A program made the translations under genes and the position numbers. Below the pieces are notes generated by a model, which saw nothing but the letters and a program-made list of their open reading frames with translations, was not told where the DNA came from and ran no database searches. This document shows positions 52,855-64,000 of a stretch of 64,000 bases of DNA, piece by piece (within the stretch, counting starts at the first letter, position 1; each line of letters starts with the position of its first letter). Source of the stretch: Isochrysis galbana (Eukaryota; Haptophyta; Isochrysidales; Isochrysidaceae); NCBI GenBank assembly GCA_018136815.1, contig CM030936.1:1066850-1130849 (forward strand), in the 5' to 3' direction.

Positions 52855-54130
52855 GTGTTTGGGTTTGATTTCAGTCGAGTTATGTGAGAAAGTCGTGGGG
52901 CGAGAGTCGGAGTGTTTTCCTGGGTGTCTCTGTCCGTCGTCTTGTCGTCAGTCGTCATCCGTCGCTCTCGCTCTCGTCGCTCTCGCTCTCGTAACACTCA
53001 TACCCTACAGCCTCGCCTCTCCTCGCCAGCCCCTGCCATCACAGCCCTTCTCACACTCACCCTCGCCTCTCGCCGCTCGCTCGATGTCGCTCTCGCCGCC
53101 GTCCTCGCCCTCGCTCAAGCCCGCCTGCCCGCCTTCCACTGCCAGCCCGGAACTAAGTTTTTACTTAGTTCGCCCATGGGGGGGCACGAGCCCCCCTCTC
53201 TCTCCACTCCTCCCCTGCCATGGGGGAGGATCCACCCACTCTCCTGGCACGCCTGATGGCCTGCCAGGAGCACACAGCCCTGCTGACCCATTCCTCTCCC
53301 TACAGGCCCGCCTGACTCGCCCGCCTTGGCCCGTCGTGGCCTGCCCATTCCTCTGACCAGCCCCTCCTCCCCCTGGGCCCCCCTGTTCAGGACCCCCCAG
53401 CCAGCTCCAGTCGACCCGCAGGGCCGCGGAGCGCCAGCGAGGGAGAGGCAGGAGGGGCCAGGGCCATGCCCCAGCCTCACCTGCCCCCTGAGCTGTGCTC
53501 CCAGGTCCTGCAGGCCATCTGGGGACCTGAGCGAGGGGCCGCAGGCGCGCGCCATGGGCCCCCGCCGCAGGGAAGAGAGGAGGAAAAGGGAAGAGGGAGG
53601 GGAGGGGGGAGCGGCAGCTCTCCCCTCCGGCAGTAACGTGTCTTCTCGCCCCGTTTGGGTAAGAGAAGACGGGGGCGCCAGAGCCAGGAGGGAAGGGCCG
53701 CGGCTCGCCGTGGCCACTCGCACTAGCGAGGGAGATTAGCGCTTCTGGGCCCCTATCTCACGAGTGCCCCCCCCCCCCCCCCGCGTTGCTTTTACCCGAA
53801 AGGGGTTTTCCCCCAGCGTGGACTCGAGGAGAGGACGCGCTGGGGTGCGCGGGGTCGGTGCGTGCACTGGGGGGAGGACAAATATCGAGGGGAGGGGGCA
53901 GTGCCCCCACCCCCCGGTATCACTCGGACACCTGGCTCGTCAGGCATGGCGGGATTCCGGGACGGAAAAGTTGTGTCCAATTAGCTAGTGGGGTTGGCTA
54001 GGATATAACATTGATTATTTTATTTCCGCTGCCAGCCCGTCAGCACCTCTGAAGTGGCCTCCCTCGCCGCGCCTGCCGCCGGCTTTGCCCCTTCCTCATT
54101 GCCCTCAGGCCCTATGGGCCATCCCAATTC
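52855..54130 (+). mobile_element. Gag-like element copy, split by family B insertion
   Basis: 52920-53149 matches the leader and first codons of the gag-like ORF at 31260-31440 (CTCTCGCTCTCGTC, TCGCCCTCGCTCAAGCCCG). After the family B element the frame resumes at 54040 as STSEVASLAAPAAGFAPSS, comparable with AEEVVQPVIPSLPASFAAPS at 31460. The copy is interrupted and incomplete. Confidence 0.6.
53151..54023 (+). mobile_element. Family B element, full length, nested
   Basis: Nearly identical to 18636-19504. The 5' hairpin is AACTAAG-TTTTTA-CTTAGTT. It has a 16-bp target duplication with one mismatch (TTCC-CTGCCAGCCCG at 53134-53149 and 54024-54039) and a short T/A tail. High similarity between the two copies implies recent activity. 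Confidence 0.85.
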
Positions 54131-54860
54131 GTCACATAGAGGTGGTACGTAAACTTCCTTCTTGCCTTGGGTAACGAGGATTCCCTCTTTGGTGAGGACG
54201 TTGGTGCGCTCCTGGTTGCCTTGGTGGAAGAAAATAAAATTAAATTCATTTCAACCTACTTTTATAAGTGGGTCAATCCCAGGGTGGATGAAAAGGTTGT
54301 CCCTCAATCATCAGCAATGAATTTTTATCACCCCCCGTGGCCGCGACCGTAACTATCAGCCGCGTGCCCACATCAAACTGGAATGGGCGACAGCAAGACT
54401 TACTAACACGGCGAGCTGCGTGAGCGATGGCCATGGCCCATGGCGGCGACAACATGCAATTTGAAATTGGCAAACTGACGAGTTGGTGCTCCATCTCGCT
54501 CCCCGACGCCTCGGGAAGCAAATAAGCAGCTGTCTTGCACACATTGAGCGGTTGGTAGCGTTTGAAGAAGCAGCACTAGAATGCGCTCCATCACATTCAA
54601 AATGATGCACAAACTCGAGCAATATCGATCATCTGAAGCCGACTCGTTCGCGCTGCCGCGGCGCGGCCGTTGCACGAGCTCGAGATGATCTTCAGGAGGC
54701 TGCGCGAGTATGCGCGCACTCGAGATAGATGAGCAGGAGGGCAACGCCACGCATCTCGACGACAATGCGCGGCTGCCGCGCCTTCGGCCCTCGAGCTGAC
54801 TCCCCGCATCACCAACTTTCCACCGCCGAGAGGTGGAGATGAGTGCGTGGTGGCGGGAGC
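54131..54860. other. Unassigned, gene remnant possible
   Basis: Minus-strand frames (54403-54765, 54356-54622) have partly natural composition (NVMERILVLLLQTLPTAQC) but no recognisable family. Confidence 0.25.
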
Positions 54861-55550
54861 TCAGCTGGCCTCAGGCGGATGGAGCACGCATTCCGGCAGA
54901 CATACACAGTCGAGCTGTATGTCGTGGTCGAGCACCGGCACCGAGTCGAGCAGCTGCTCCTGTAAGCCCAGCCCTATGATGGCGGGGCGCTCAAGCCGCG
55001 CCTGAGCGCGCTGGAGCAACAAGCGGGCGAGGAACGCGTCGTAGTAGCCGCGGCCGTGGCCGAGGCGGTAGCACCGGCGGTCAAAGGCGAGCGCCGGAAC
55101 GATCACAACGTCGACCAGCTCGCCGCGCTCCTCCGCCGTCGCGGGCGGCGCGCCTGGCGGTGGCTTGTGCGGCTCTGGGATGCCCCACCGGTTCGTCTCG
55201 AGTGCCCTCAGCTGCTCGATACTCTGCATTCGTACCATGCTCATCTGTTCGGCGTGCTTGCCGTCTACCCTGGGCACGTAGACCGCCTTCCCTCGCCGGA
55301 ATAGCTCCTCGATCAGCATGTCCGTCTGGCATTCCGCTGAAGGCATCGAGAGAAAGATGGAGACACTCTGGGCTCTCTCGAGCGCCGGGAGCTCTAGAGC
55401 CCTCTGACAGGCTCTGGCGGAGGCGGAGGCGAGTGGGAGCGGTGCGAGCGCTCCGAGTACCCCACGCATCCGCGCGCGCAGCTCCGCCTTATCCGAGCGC
55501 TGCGCTGAGAGCGCGAGAGAGCAGCTCGCGAGCAGCCGCACGCCGCCCAT
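54861..55550 (-). CDS. MTHFS: 5-formyltetrahydrofolate cyclo-ligase
   Basis: 229 residues, intronless, from ATG 55550. It carries the family's closing block VDVVIVPALAFDRRCYRLG followed by GRGYYD, where Gly/Tyr residues shape the ATP and folate site, and the N-terminal basic DKAELRARMR that begins the fold. The enzyme (EC 6.3.3.2) turns 5-formyl-THF plus ATP into 5,10-methenyl-THF, feeding one-carbon metabolism. The first ~18 residues (MGGVRLLASCSLALSAQ) could be an organelle-targeting or signal sequence. The length fits the family (about 200-230). Its upstream side is a ~280-bp CT microsatellite. Confidence 0.93.
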   Translation of the reverse strand: MGGVRLLASCSLALSAQRSDKAELRARMRGVLGALAPLPLASASARACQRALELPALERAQSVSIFLSMPSAECQTDMLIEELFRRGKAVYVPRVDGKHAEQMSMVRMQSIEQLRALETNRWGIPEPHKPPPGAPPATAEERGELVDVVIVPALAFDRRCYRLGHGRGYYDAFLARLLLQRAQARLERPAIIGLGLQEQLLDSVPVLDHDIQLDCVCLPECVLHPPEAS

Positions 55551-55562
55551 CGCCCCCTCCCG

Positions 55563-56433
<871 letters not shown>

Positions 56434-56574
56434 TAGAGCCCATGCCCATGCGAGCGATAGGCTGACATCAACTCCTAGAGCCCATGCCCATGCGAGCGAG
56501 CGTAGCGATAGGCTGACAACAACTCCTAGAGCCCATGCCCATGCGAGCGAGCGTAGCGATAGGCTGACAACAAC
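56434..56574. repeat. 51-bp tandem repeat, about 2.8 units
   Basis: The unit begins AGAGCCCATGCCCATGCGAG and ends TAGGCTGACAACAACTCCT. The first unit lacks GCGTAGCG. It stays in frame in a plus ORF (PRAHAHASERSDRLTTT) that I do not consider a gene. Confidence 0.85.
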
Positions 56575-57461
56575 TCCCCCAAAGGGGCATTAGCATTAGG
56601 CTGCCTGGAGCGCCGCCGGGTGGAGAGGAGGAGGCCGGCACGAGGCGCTTGCCCATGATCCCTACCTATAAAAATAGGTTGAGAGCGTGTGAGGCATAGA
56701 TCGGGTGGACACTGAACACTGAATGATTTTCCACATATATATGTGCCCAACATGCGCATTACGCAAGAGTTAAGAGGGAACAAGCTTCCCAAACATGCCT
56801 CAATCCCTGGTCACCCCCTCAAGGTTGCCTTGGATGTCAGATGCGTCCCAAACATGCCACGCATCACACAGCGACGAATCGAGAGGGAAAAGGTGCCGGA
56901 GCAAGGCCGCCGGCCGACCACCGTGAGCTCATTTCAACTCTGACGGACAGGACTTTGAGCTGTGATGCATGGCTCGTTGAGAAGGCGAGCTGGAGTATAA
57001 GTAGGACCCGCATGCGTGCAGCATAGTCCGGCATGATTGGCCGAGATGCACACAGGCAAAAGGAGCAGCCACGCATGGGCTGATTTGACGGCGATGGTAT
57101 GTTTCCGGATAGACGGTGATCTAGCGCAAGTTGGCCGGCACGACGAACAGTCCCAGAGATGTCCGTCTTGAGCTGCCCTCCCGTGCAGTCGTTGTTCCAT
57201 GCGCCTGCGCGGAGCGTGGAGCAAGTACCAAGACAGCTAAGTGCCTCGCCGTCGCCTAGGCCATCCAAATCCATTCCTCGGCCTCGGCCTTGGCATCGCT
57301 GCCCTCTGCACGCACGGATGGCCGACCGCTAAACTGCGCACGCGGCTTGCTCTTGTGCTCACAATATCGCGCCGTCTCACTGGATACGCCGTTGGCAGCG
57401 TTGACGGGGCTGGTGAGGACCGGATGCAGCGCTACTTGAGCATGCACGCGCGCACACACTG
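56575..57461. other. 3' flank of the GPCR-PIPK gene, no gene seen
   Basis: Short frames only. CAAACATGCC recurs at about 56790 and 56850. Confidence 0.35.
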
Positions 57462-60402
57462 TCACATTATGGTGCAGCGCCGGGTCACCGCAACGACAAG
57501 CCGCGGCGCCGGGCACCGGCTCACAAGCTCCTGAACCATCTGCATCTCAGGCGCGACAGCCAACCGGGCGTCATCGCTCCGCACGTCGCTTGACGAGAGG
57601 AGGCCGACCTCGCTCTCCAGATCGGCAGACTTGGGCGCCCTGCTACGGGAGGCCCCGATGGGCACCACAACATGCCGCGACGAGTGCTCGGCCCCAATCT
57701 GGCTTCTGCTCGAGCACACGTAGCCGCTCGAGGGAACGAGCACGGGCATGCTGAGGGGCGAGCCGGCCGGGGTGAAGCCCCGGTAGACGCGCGGGACACT
57801 GCCGTCAGCGACGGGCTCGAGGAGCGCCTCCACGACATTGCGCACGAACCGCTTTCCATAAGCGGCCGGAGGATGGACAGAGACACCGCTGCCCCTGCAG
57901 CATAAGAAGCGTTTCGCCGCGTACTCTGCACGCTTCCGCAAGTTGAAGTCCTGCAGTATGTCAATAATGCCCATCGAGTAAAGCTCAGGCCCCTCAACAA
58001 AGGCGGCTGCGAGCCCACCGTCATCAAGGCGGTGGAATGGTGTGGGCGCCGCGCCTGAGCTGCCGCTTGAAGGGACGTCGTCCGCACCACCGCACACGGC
58101 TGACGGCCGTCTGTCCCGCCCCTCAATCTCAAACCTGCGCAGCACAGAGCGATAGGGCCGAGCTTGTCTTGAGCCGTCCGCAAGTGGGTGGGCGGCGGTT
58201 GCTGCAGAAGCGGGCGGGCCCGCTTGAGATGAGCCGCACGCGGCGCGAGGCCGGCTCACCTCGTCTTGGTCACGCCGACGAGGAGCGAGTAGTCTATCAC
58301 ATTGTTGGATGCCAAAAAGTCGATGTCCTCGCGCAGCTGACGCGAGACGCGCCGGGCGTCCTCGGGCGCCAGGTGGAAGCGTTCGCGCACGTCGAGATCC
58401 TTGAGCACCTCACCACGCTTCTTGAGAATCTTGCCGCCACGCCCAATCCACGAGCCCTTCAGATCGTACCGCTCATGCACGGGACGGGAGGAGGCGAAGC
58501 AAGACTCGACCACCATCACGCGCACCTACGAGCGGGGCGGCCCCGGCAGTAGGGCAAGCGAGAGCTGAAGAAGGTTCTGGCACAAACGGCGGAGAGCTGA
58601 GGGCGACGCTTGACGGGAGAGCCGTGCGGCCGGCGAACCCTCACTGCTGAGGGTGCACACCGCTCAGTAAGGCGCTCCCATCTTGAAGCACGCGCCTCAT
58701 CACAGGGCTGACGCGGGCCCGCGCGCGAGGCGTACAACGCCTGCGCGGCTGGGTGGGCAGGTGCGCGTACGCGCTGCCCGTAGAGTACGAGCTCGTGCGC
58801 GCCGACGACGCGGTTGATGAGCGTGTGCGGGTGCAACTGCACGTAGGCGTGGTACTTGGGCAGAAGACGGAGCAACGTCGCAAACTCCTCCCGCGTCGCC
58901 GTCTTGATGATGTACCGCCGGTCGTGCGTAAAATAGAAGAAGGCGCCTGGCAAGTGGGAGGGAGGGGGCGGCGCACATGCGCGCTCGGCGGCATGCTGCG
59001 GCGGCGGCGCGTGCGCGCCGAGGGCCTGCGGCGCACCGGAGCGGCCCTCGGTGAAGCGCTCCGACTTCTCGCCGCTGAGCGACCACACGTAGTCGTCGGC
59101 CGAGACGCCCGAGAGCTGCCGGAGCTCGTGGAATACACGTGGCGCGAAAGAGAGCACGCGCACGGCCACCTGCTTGCCACCCGGGCCGTGCGGATCGACG
59201 TGCGAGCCCTGCACAACGCGCCGATACTCGCCGTCACGCGTGCACTCCTCGGCGGAGAGCCGACCCGCGCGCGGTCCCGCCGCGCTTTCGTCGGCCATGT
59301 CGTGCGCGGAGCGGCACGCGCCCGTCGTAATCACGCCGACCAGCTGCTTGCGCAGCGCGGCCGATAGGTCGCCCGCGCCCTCGGGCACGAAGCCGTCCTC
59401 GAGCGAGGCGGTGTCGCGAATGCGCGCGGCGCGGAGCGCGCGCTCGGAGCACGAGAAGACGAGCAGCCAGGTGGCCGCGAGCGCTACGTCCTGCAAGCCG
59501 AGGAAGATCGTCGTGGTGCAGCTCGCAACATCGTCGGAGAGGCTGAGGCCGTACCGCAGAATGGGGGGCACGACCGGCGGGAAGAGGCCAAAGATGGCCT
59601 CGCTCAGCAGGATGGACGCCAGCGCCAGCGTGAGGATGCGCCGGCGTTGCGTGAAGGCTGCGTCGCCCTGCACGCCGTACAGGATCAGCTTCCACGAGTA
59701 GACAAGCATCGCGAGCGCGACGCCATAGATGGCCGTGCGGATACCGACCAGAATCCACCGGCCCGTCTCTGAGTCGGGCAGCCACGCGCTGACCCAGCGC
59801 TCGCCCCCCTCGACGTCGAGCTCAAAATGGGCGGCGGCGAGCGCAAACACAGCGGCGAGTCCGCAAGTGACGATGTGATACCAGGCGGTCGAGCTGACGA
59901 CGAAGGGAGACAGCGTGGTGCGCAGCAGCTGCGTCGAGAGCGTGAGGAAATAGAGCGACGTGCCGAACGACGAGAAGTGGCGCAGCCACTGCTCGATTCC
60001 GAGCGGTGCTGTGTGGTCGAGCTCTGCGGGTGTCACGAGCCACAGGTAGAGGTAATCTGCCTGTATGAGCGCTCCTACGAGCTGCGCGCCGACGAGTAGC
60101 GAGAACTCTGCCGTCTTGGCGATGGGTCTCGCCAGCATTAGAGCGAGGACGAGCGCACAGGAGAGGAGGCAGGCGCCTGCGAGAGGACCGACGATGTCAC
60201 AGGAGTCGAAGAAGCGGTGGAAGAGAGAGGGGGGAGGAAAGGAGGGAGGAGGAGGCGGGGAGGAGGAGGAGAGGAGGGATGTGAGGGATGGGAGCTGCGA
60301 TGCAGATGGAAACCGAGAGAGGTCCATCCTGGGACAAGGGGGTGGGGTGGGAGAGAGAGGGAGAGAGGGAGAGGGGGAGGCCCTCTCGTTCTCGCTCTTC
60401 AC
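57462..60402 (-). CDS. GPCR-PIPK: seven-helix receptor fused to phosphatidylinositol phosphate kinase
   Basis: Exons 60402-58771, 58525-58260 and 58134-57462 give 856 residues. Introns are 245 and 125 bp; GTACGC/CTCGTAG is phase 0 and GTGAGC/TGCGCAG is phase 2. Residues ~70-340 hold about seven hydrophobic helices. The kinase domain follows with SGVSADDYVWSLSG, GAFFYFTHDRRYIIKT (nucleotide lysine), YDLKGSWIGR, NNVIDYSLLVGV and MGIIDILQDFNLRKRAEYA, all diagnostic for type I/II PIP kinases. An insert of ~75 residues (58134-57920) splits the kinase before MGIIDIL. Such fusions (RpkA in Dictyostelium, GPCR-PIPKs in oomycetes) couple an extracellular signal to phosphoinositide production at a membrane. 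ATG 60327 (MDLSRF) is an alternative start. Confidence 0.9.
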
Positions 60403-60659
60403 CGACCTTCTCCCTCTAGCGGTTTATGGTCTTCTGCCGTACAAGTCGATCCTCATACTAAGTAGGTGGTACTCTACAAAAGATTCCGCGCGTTCCCTGT
60501 TCGAAGTATAAGTATAAGGGAAACGCCATGTGAGCTACGGGGAGGGGAGAGGGGAGAGAGGCTGCTCAGAGGCAGACAATCGGGACGGCGACGAGCACTA
60601 ATGCGGGGGGACGATGAGGAACGAGGAACGGTGGGGAGAAGGGAAGGACCTTGGAAGGT

Positions 60660-60830
60660 AAGGCTGTGAACCAGTTAGAGTGTTAACCAGGTTTAACCAG
60701 TTAACACCCAAACACCCAAGCGTTTGGCACTACCACCCTGATAGTGTTAGTGCCTCGGGCACTAACACTAACAGTCTATGTAGCAATTTTGCCACAGAGT
60801 GTTAACATGGTGGTTATGGCCCCTTTTGCC
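60660..60830. repeat. Nested inverted repeats, MITE-like
   Basis: Core TAGTGTTAGTGCC-TCG-GGCACTAACACTA (60742-60770) is a perfect 13-bp inverted repeat. AGTGTTAAC occurs on both sides (about 60677 and 60797), with AACCAGTTAACAC between. It may be a foldback element. Confidence 0.55.
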
Positions 60831-61129
60831 GCGCTGGCGTGCGGCGTGCATCCGCGCTTAGCGCTTAGAGGGGCTCTGCGCAATCAATGCTATAGTGCTA
60901 TGTGGGTGTCCCCGACCCCCGAAGCCCGAAGGAAGGCCGATTTTTTTCGCGCCTGCGGCGCGCACAAGCATGTTTTGGTCTTTAACTTTAAATGACTTCC
61001 CTAGAGCTAAGTTACACACACTGCATAGATGAGCGACAACTATATGCCAACCCCACATTCTCGCACATCCACAGCACACCCCACACCCCTGGCGCACACG
61101 CGCACACCCGGCAAATCGCGACCTATGGC

Positions 61130-61336
61130 TTATAAATCACAATTAGCCGCCGCCAACAAACAGTGTTGGAGTGTGTCATCGGCCTGAGATGCCTTGCCAT
61201 CGTCATGCAGCTTCCCTGCCTTGCTAAACATCCTTTCGACTCCTGCGGAGGAAGCCGGCCGACCGAAGTGCTGACGCACCATGCGCGCCAATGTGGGCAG
61301 ACCTTGCGGGCCAATAGCATAAAAAAAAAATCTTCT
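61130..61336 (-). pseudogene. hAT transposase C-terminal (dimerisation) domain fragment
   Basis: The minus strand reads GPQGLPTLARMVRQHF, then PASSAGVERMFSKAGKLHDD, and stops at 61130 after LLAAANCDL. This is the hAT dimerisation signature (P-L-xx-A-xx-x-L-x-IPASSAxxERxFS). The rest of the transposase and terminal repeats are not found; an A-run (61321-61330) bounds it. It is a decayed hAT copy. Confidence 0.8.
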
Positions 61337-61339
61337 TAA

Positions 61340-62515
61340 AAATTCCCGCTACGTATGCGGCTTGAGGCAGCTTGCTAGTGCACCTCCCTACTACCCAACC
61401 TTAACCCCTGACAACCCCCTTGTCGCATTCATCCTAGATGATGCGATTTCCAGGCTCTTGTTTCCAGGTCCTTCGCCGTGCGGCCACACGGTGAAGCTCA
61501 GGTACATCTAGGTTGGTAGGGTTCGTCCCTAGCGATCTAGAATTCGAGTTCTCGTTTCGTTCCTTCTAGCCTGTCTGTCAGGTCTAGATTCCAGGTTTCC
61601 TCCTTTCGGGTAATCTTGACCCAAAGGAGCCAGGTCGCCTGTCACTCGCTGCGCGCTTGTCTCAGGCTCTCAGGTTACCTTGTGAAGGCTTGTTTAGCTT
61701 CTTGCAAGGCTTGTCGTTTCTTGTTGGGTTCCGGTTCTTTCTTGGGACCTGCTCACTTTCATTGTCGTCCAGGCCTGTTCTTCGTAGGTTCTGCTTGGCC
61801 TGGTTAGGGTTTCGTTGCCTTCCCGCGTTCGGCGTTTGGCGTTGGCGTTCGGAAATTTCCTCTCACATTCCCTAGGTCCGCTACCCTTGGCTTGTAGGTC
61901 CTTGCTTCTTTCTTCTCGGTCAAGGTTTTGGCGAGCAAGTCGGTTGCTCTATCCGCTCGAGATTTGAGGTTTAATTTGCTATCTCCCCTTGGAGACCGGT
62001 GTAGGTTCGCTTCCTAGGTGAGGGAATCTTTCCCCTTGATGCAAGTTACATGCAAGCCCTTGGCCCCTTTGGTGTTTCTTCCCCTTGGTTGCTACTCAGG
62101 GTTGTTCGTTAGAAGCGTCTAGAAGGTTCACGCTCAACGGCAAGATTTATTCGGTCGTGAAGATATCTCGTCGCGATCTGTATCCAAAGTGATCGCCGTG
62201 GTCGCGCGACAGGACGCTCCCCTTCGGACTCTCCGCTACGTGGGGAAGTTACAACGGAGACACGCTCCGGCCGTCGCTGCGGAGTCTCTCTCTCTCTCGC
62301 TCTCTCTCTCCGTCTCTCGCGACGTGTTTGAGTTATCGGTGATTTGGGGTCGCGGTTACTTGATAATTTGCTTGGTTTGGGTGAATGATTCCGGTGTGTT
62401 CGTGGGTCGGTGTATCCTGTTGTTCTCAGCTCCGTTGTCCGTCGTTGTTCGCTGCGTCGCTGCACTCAAGCAGCCTAGGCTCCCTCCCTGAGGGAAGAGT
62501 TCTTTGTAGGTCTAA
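61340..62515. other. T-rich leader-like region
   Basis: Rich in CAGGTT/CCAGGTC motifs (61450-61750) and a TC microsatellite (62283-62315). No gene. It is probably the LTR or leader of the element whose ORF follows. Confidence 0.35.
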
Positions 62516-64000
62516 CAATCTCTTAAAACCCAACACACTAGGGCCGCTAGGAGCGCCTCGCCGCCCCACAGCCCTTCGTTCGCCGTTCGTTCCCCGTCCA
62601 GACACCCAAATGGGGTTGCCCGACCCAGTCCAGAATTTCATTCACCCGACTCCCGGTGGGGAGGAGGGCCAAAGCGCCGCGCTAGCCGCCGGTGCGGTGG
62701 GCCCGAACGCCACCACCACCATCCCGATCCGATCCCTACGCCGCTTGGGGAGAAGAGCTGTCAACGCGGCGATTCTCCCCCTGTCTCTAGCTCTATTCAG
62801 TCCTCGACGGTGGGAGCCGCCTCGCCGGCTGAAGCCCCCGCCGAACGGCTATCTCGGAAGCCGGAGTCGACACTTGACCCGGGCTCCTGGAAACAGGTTT
62901 GCCCCGGAGATCGTCGCGACCCGACTCTCCGAAATTCGTGTACGTCTACAAGTTCTTCTATTACTTCGCACGCTATTAGGATGTTAGGGGCTGATTCTCG
63001 CACGCTGCCCCTCTTGGAGTCTGTTTCTACGGATACTATGCTGTCATCGGTTCCTTCTAACTCTCCTAGGTCTTTCGACGCATCTTCATCCCTGGATTCA
63101 CCCCCCGACGGCCCTGCCCAAGGGGGTGGGCTAGGTAGATTCGACGCGTCTTCGGTCTCTTCGTTTCGTAAACGAACAGTTGTGAAGCCCTCGAGGGCTG
63201 TCGACTCGGTATCATCTTCTGCTCTAGGTTCTATGGATAGGTCCGACGTGGCCGCTGCCGCGTACGAAAACGTTGTTGCTGCTTTACCTGTTTCTGCTCT
63301 TTCCCGGCGGGACCCCTCTGGAGACCTCTCTCCCAAGGGCCATAGCCGGAGCCGCTCTGCGGACGAATCGTCGTTGTCTACCGTAGGTTCTCGTGCTGTT
63401 GAGGCGGAGACTAGTGTCTCCTCTTCACCTCTCTCCCCGGTTCGTTATATTTCTCCGTCATCGTGTTCATTCTCTCGTCTCGAAGTTGCACCTGTTCTCG
63501 TTTCTGACCTGGTTCCCGACCCGGAAGGGTCGGCTTCCGGGGTCGATGAAGTTGAAGGTTCCAAGGGAGCTGCGGCTTTCCGCGCTCACGCCGTGGTCAC
63601 TCCAGCCTCGGGAGACGCAGGGGCCGTCGATTACGATCCCACGTCGCGCACCACATGGACGCCGGCGTCTCCTCTTTCTCTCGGCTCTCCGGAGGATCCC
63701 CATTCCAGGGATCGCCCGCCGGGGCCAACCCCCTTCAGGTCTAGCCCACCGAAACTTGAGGGCGACGACCCCCTCCCCCTGAATTCTACTGCCGAGGCCA
63801 TCCACCGGATCGCCGTGGTTGGTTGTTCCTCGGCCGCCAAGTCTACTGAAGCTGCCCGCGCCCCTACGCGCGAGCTTCAAATGTTAGCCGCCTCCCGTGC
63901 CCGGGCTAGCGGTTCCTCCGTCATCTTGCCTCGCCATCTCGCCGAAGCTGCTCTAGCCTTGCGGCGGCCGGACGCGAGCACTCATGCATCGCCCTCTGCC
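62516..64000 (+). CDS. Open Ser/Pro-rich ORF leaving the window, gag-like
   Basis: Frame 2 is open from TAA 62513 to the last base (about 495 codons). The first in-frame ATG is 62981 (MLGADSRTLPLLES), giving at least 340 codons. It is rich in Ser, Pro, Asp and Arg (HSRSRSADESS, RPPGPTPFRSSPP), with a more ordered, Ala/Arg-rich end (ELQMLAASRARA, ILPRHLAEAALAL). Composition and the T-rich leader resemble the gag-like ORF at 31396, but I see no clear shared motif. Retroelement gag is the likeliest reading; a host disordered protein is possible. Confidence 0.5.

Noticed and set aside
56434..56574. CRISPR-like array
   Set aside because: Contiguous tandem units without spacers.

Overview
This is a nuclear segment from a GC-rich eukaryote. 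Its genes have short GT-AG introns (75-245 bp), sit on both strands, and are separated by long GA/CT and poly-G/C tracts and many mobile-element remnants. Beta-tubulin, an exosome RNase (Rrp44/Dis3), a THP3/LENG8-type SAC3 protein, a TMEM65-like mitochondrial protein and a GPCR-PIP-kinase fusion make it clearly eukaryotic. The GT77 glycosyltransferase with a C-terminal add-on domain, the WSCD-type sulfotransferase, the plant-like glycine-rich/GCC2 membrane protein and the EF-hand/nucleoside-hydrolase fusion suggest a unicellular alga, most likely haptophyte-like. That assignment is inference. Two 100-base N runs (14001-14100 and 31101-31200) mark assembly gaps.

Layout. 1-1250: 3' part of a GT77 glycosyltransferase. 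1690-5900: nested mobile DNA, including a retrotransposon gag remnant and a complete 2,034-bp LTR element with 5-bp target duplications. 6730-7491: TMEM65-like gene. 7936-9935: three repeat copies. 10893-15159: an EF-hand/nucleoside-hydrolase-like gene running into a gap, then the 3' part of RRP44. 16712-17545: unknown protein. 17715-24250: two roughly 450-bp inverted arms around a sulfotransferase gene; the right arm is split by a 2.5-kb non-LTR element with a 17-bp target duplication. 25450-27283: a predicted secreted protein and a leucine-rich-repeat fragment. 27300-28261: a non-LTR remnant. 28646-30058: THP3/LENG8-like gene. 30862-33525: mobile DNA. 34191-40785: a 2,080-residue membrane protein in four exons. 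41928-42841: a small gene with two copies of one module. 43023-44553: mobile remnants. 45242-48430: an armadillo-repeat gene. 49424-50758: beta-tubulin. 51600-54130: mobile DNA with one element nested in another. 54861-55550: 5-formyltetrahydrofolate cyclo-ligase. 57462-60402: GPCR-PIPK. 61130-61336: end of a hAT transposase. 62516-64000: an open serine-rich reading frame that leaves the window.

The host genes are unrelated housekeeping and signalling genes, and I see no pathway cluster. The most distinctive theme is the mobile DNA. At least four copies of a non-LTR element and all copies of a separate 0.87-kb element ('family B') begin with AACTA followed by a short hairpin whose stem sequence changes between copies while pairing is kept, and a CATGG or ATGG follows. 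Family B has 16-17 bp target duplications and a repetitive 3' tail, and one copy fuses a family-B 5' end to the ORF2 end of the non-LTR element.
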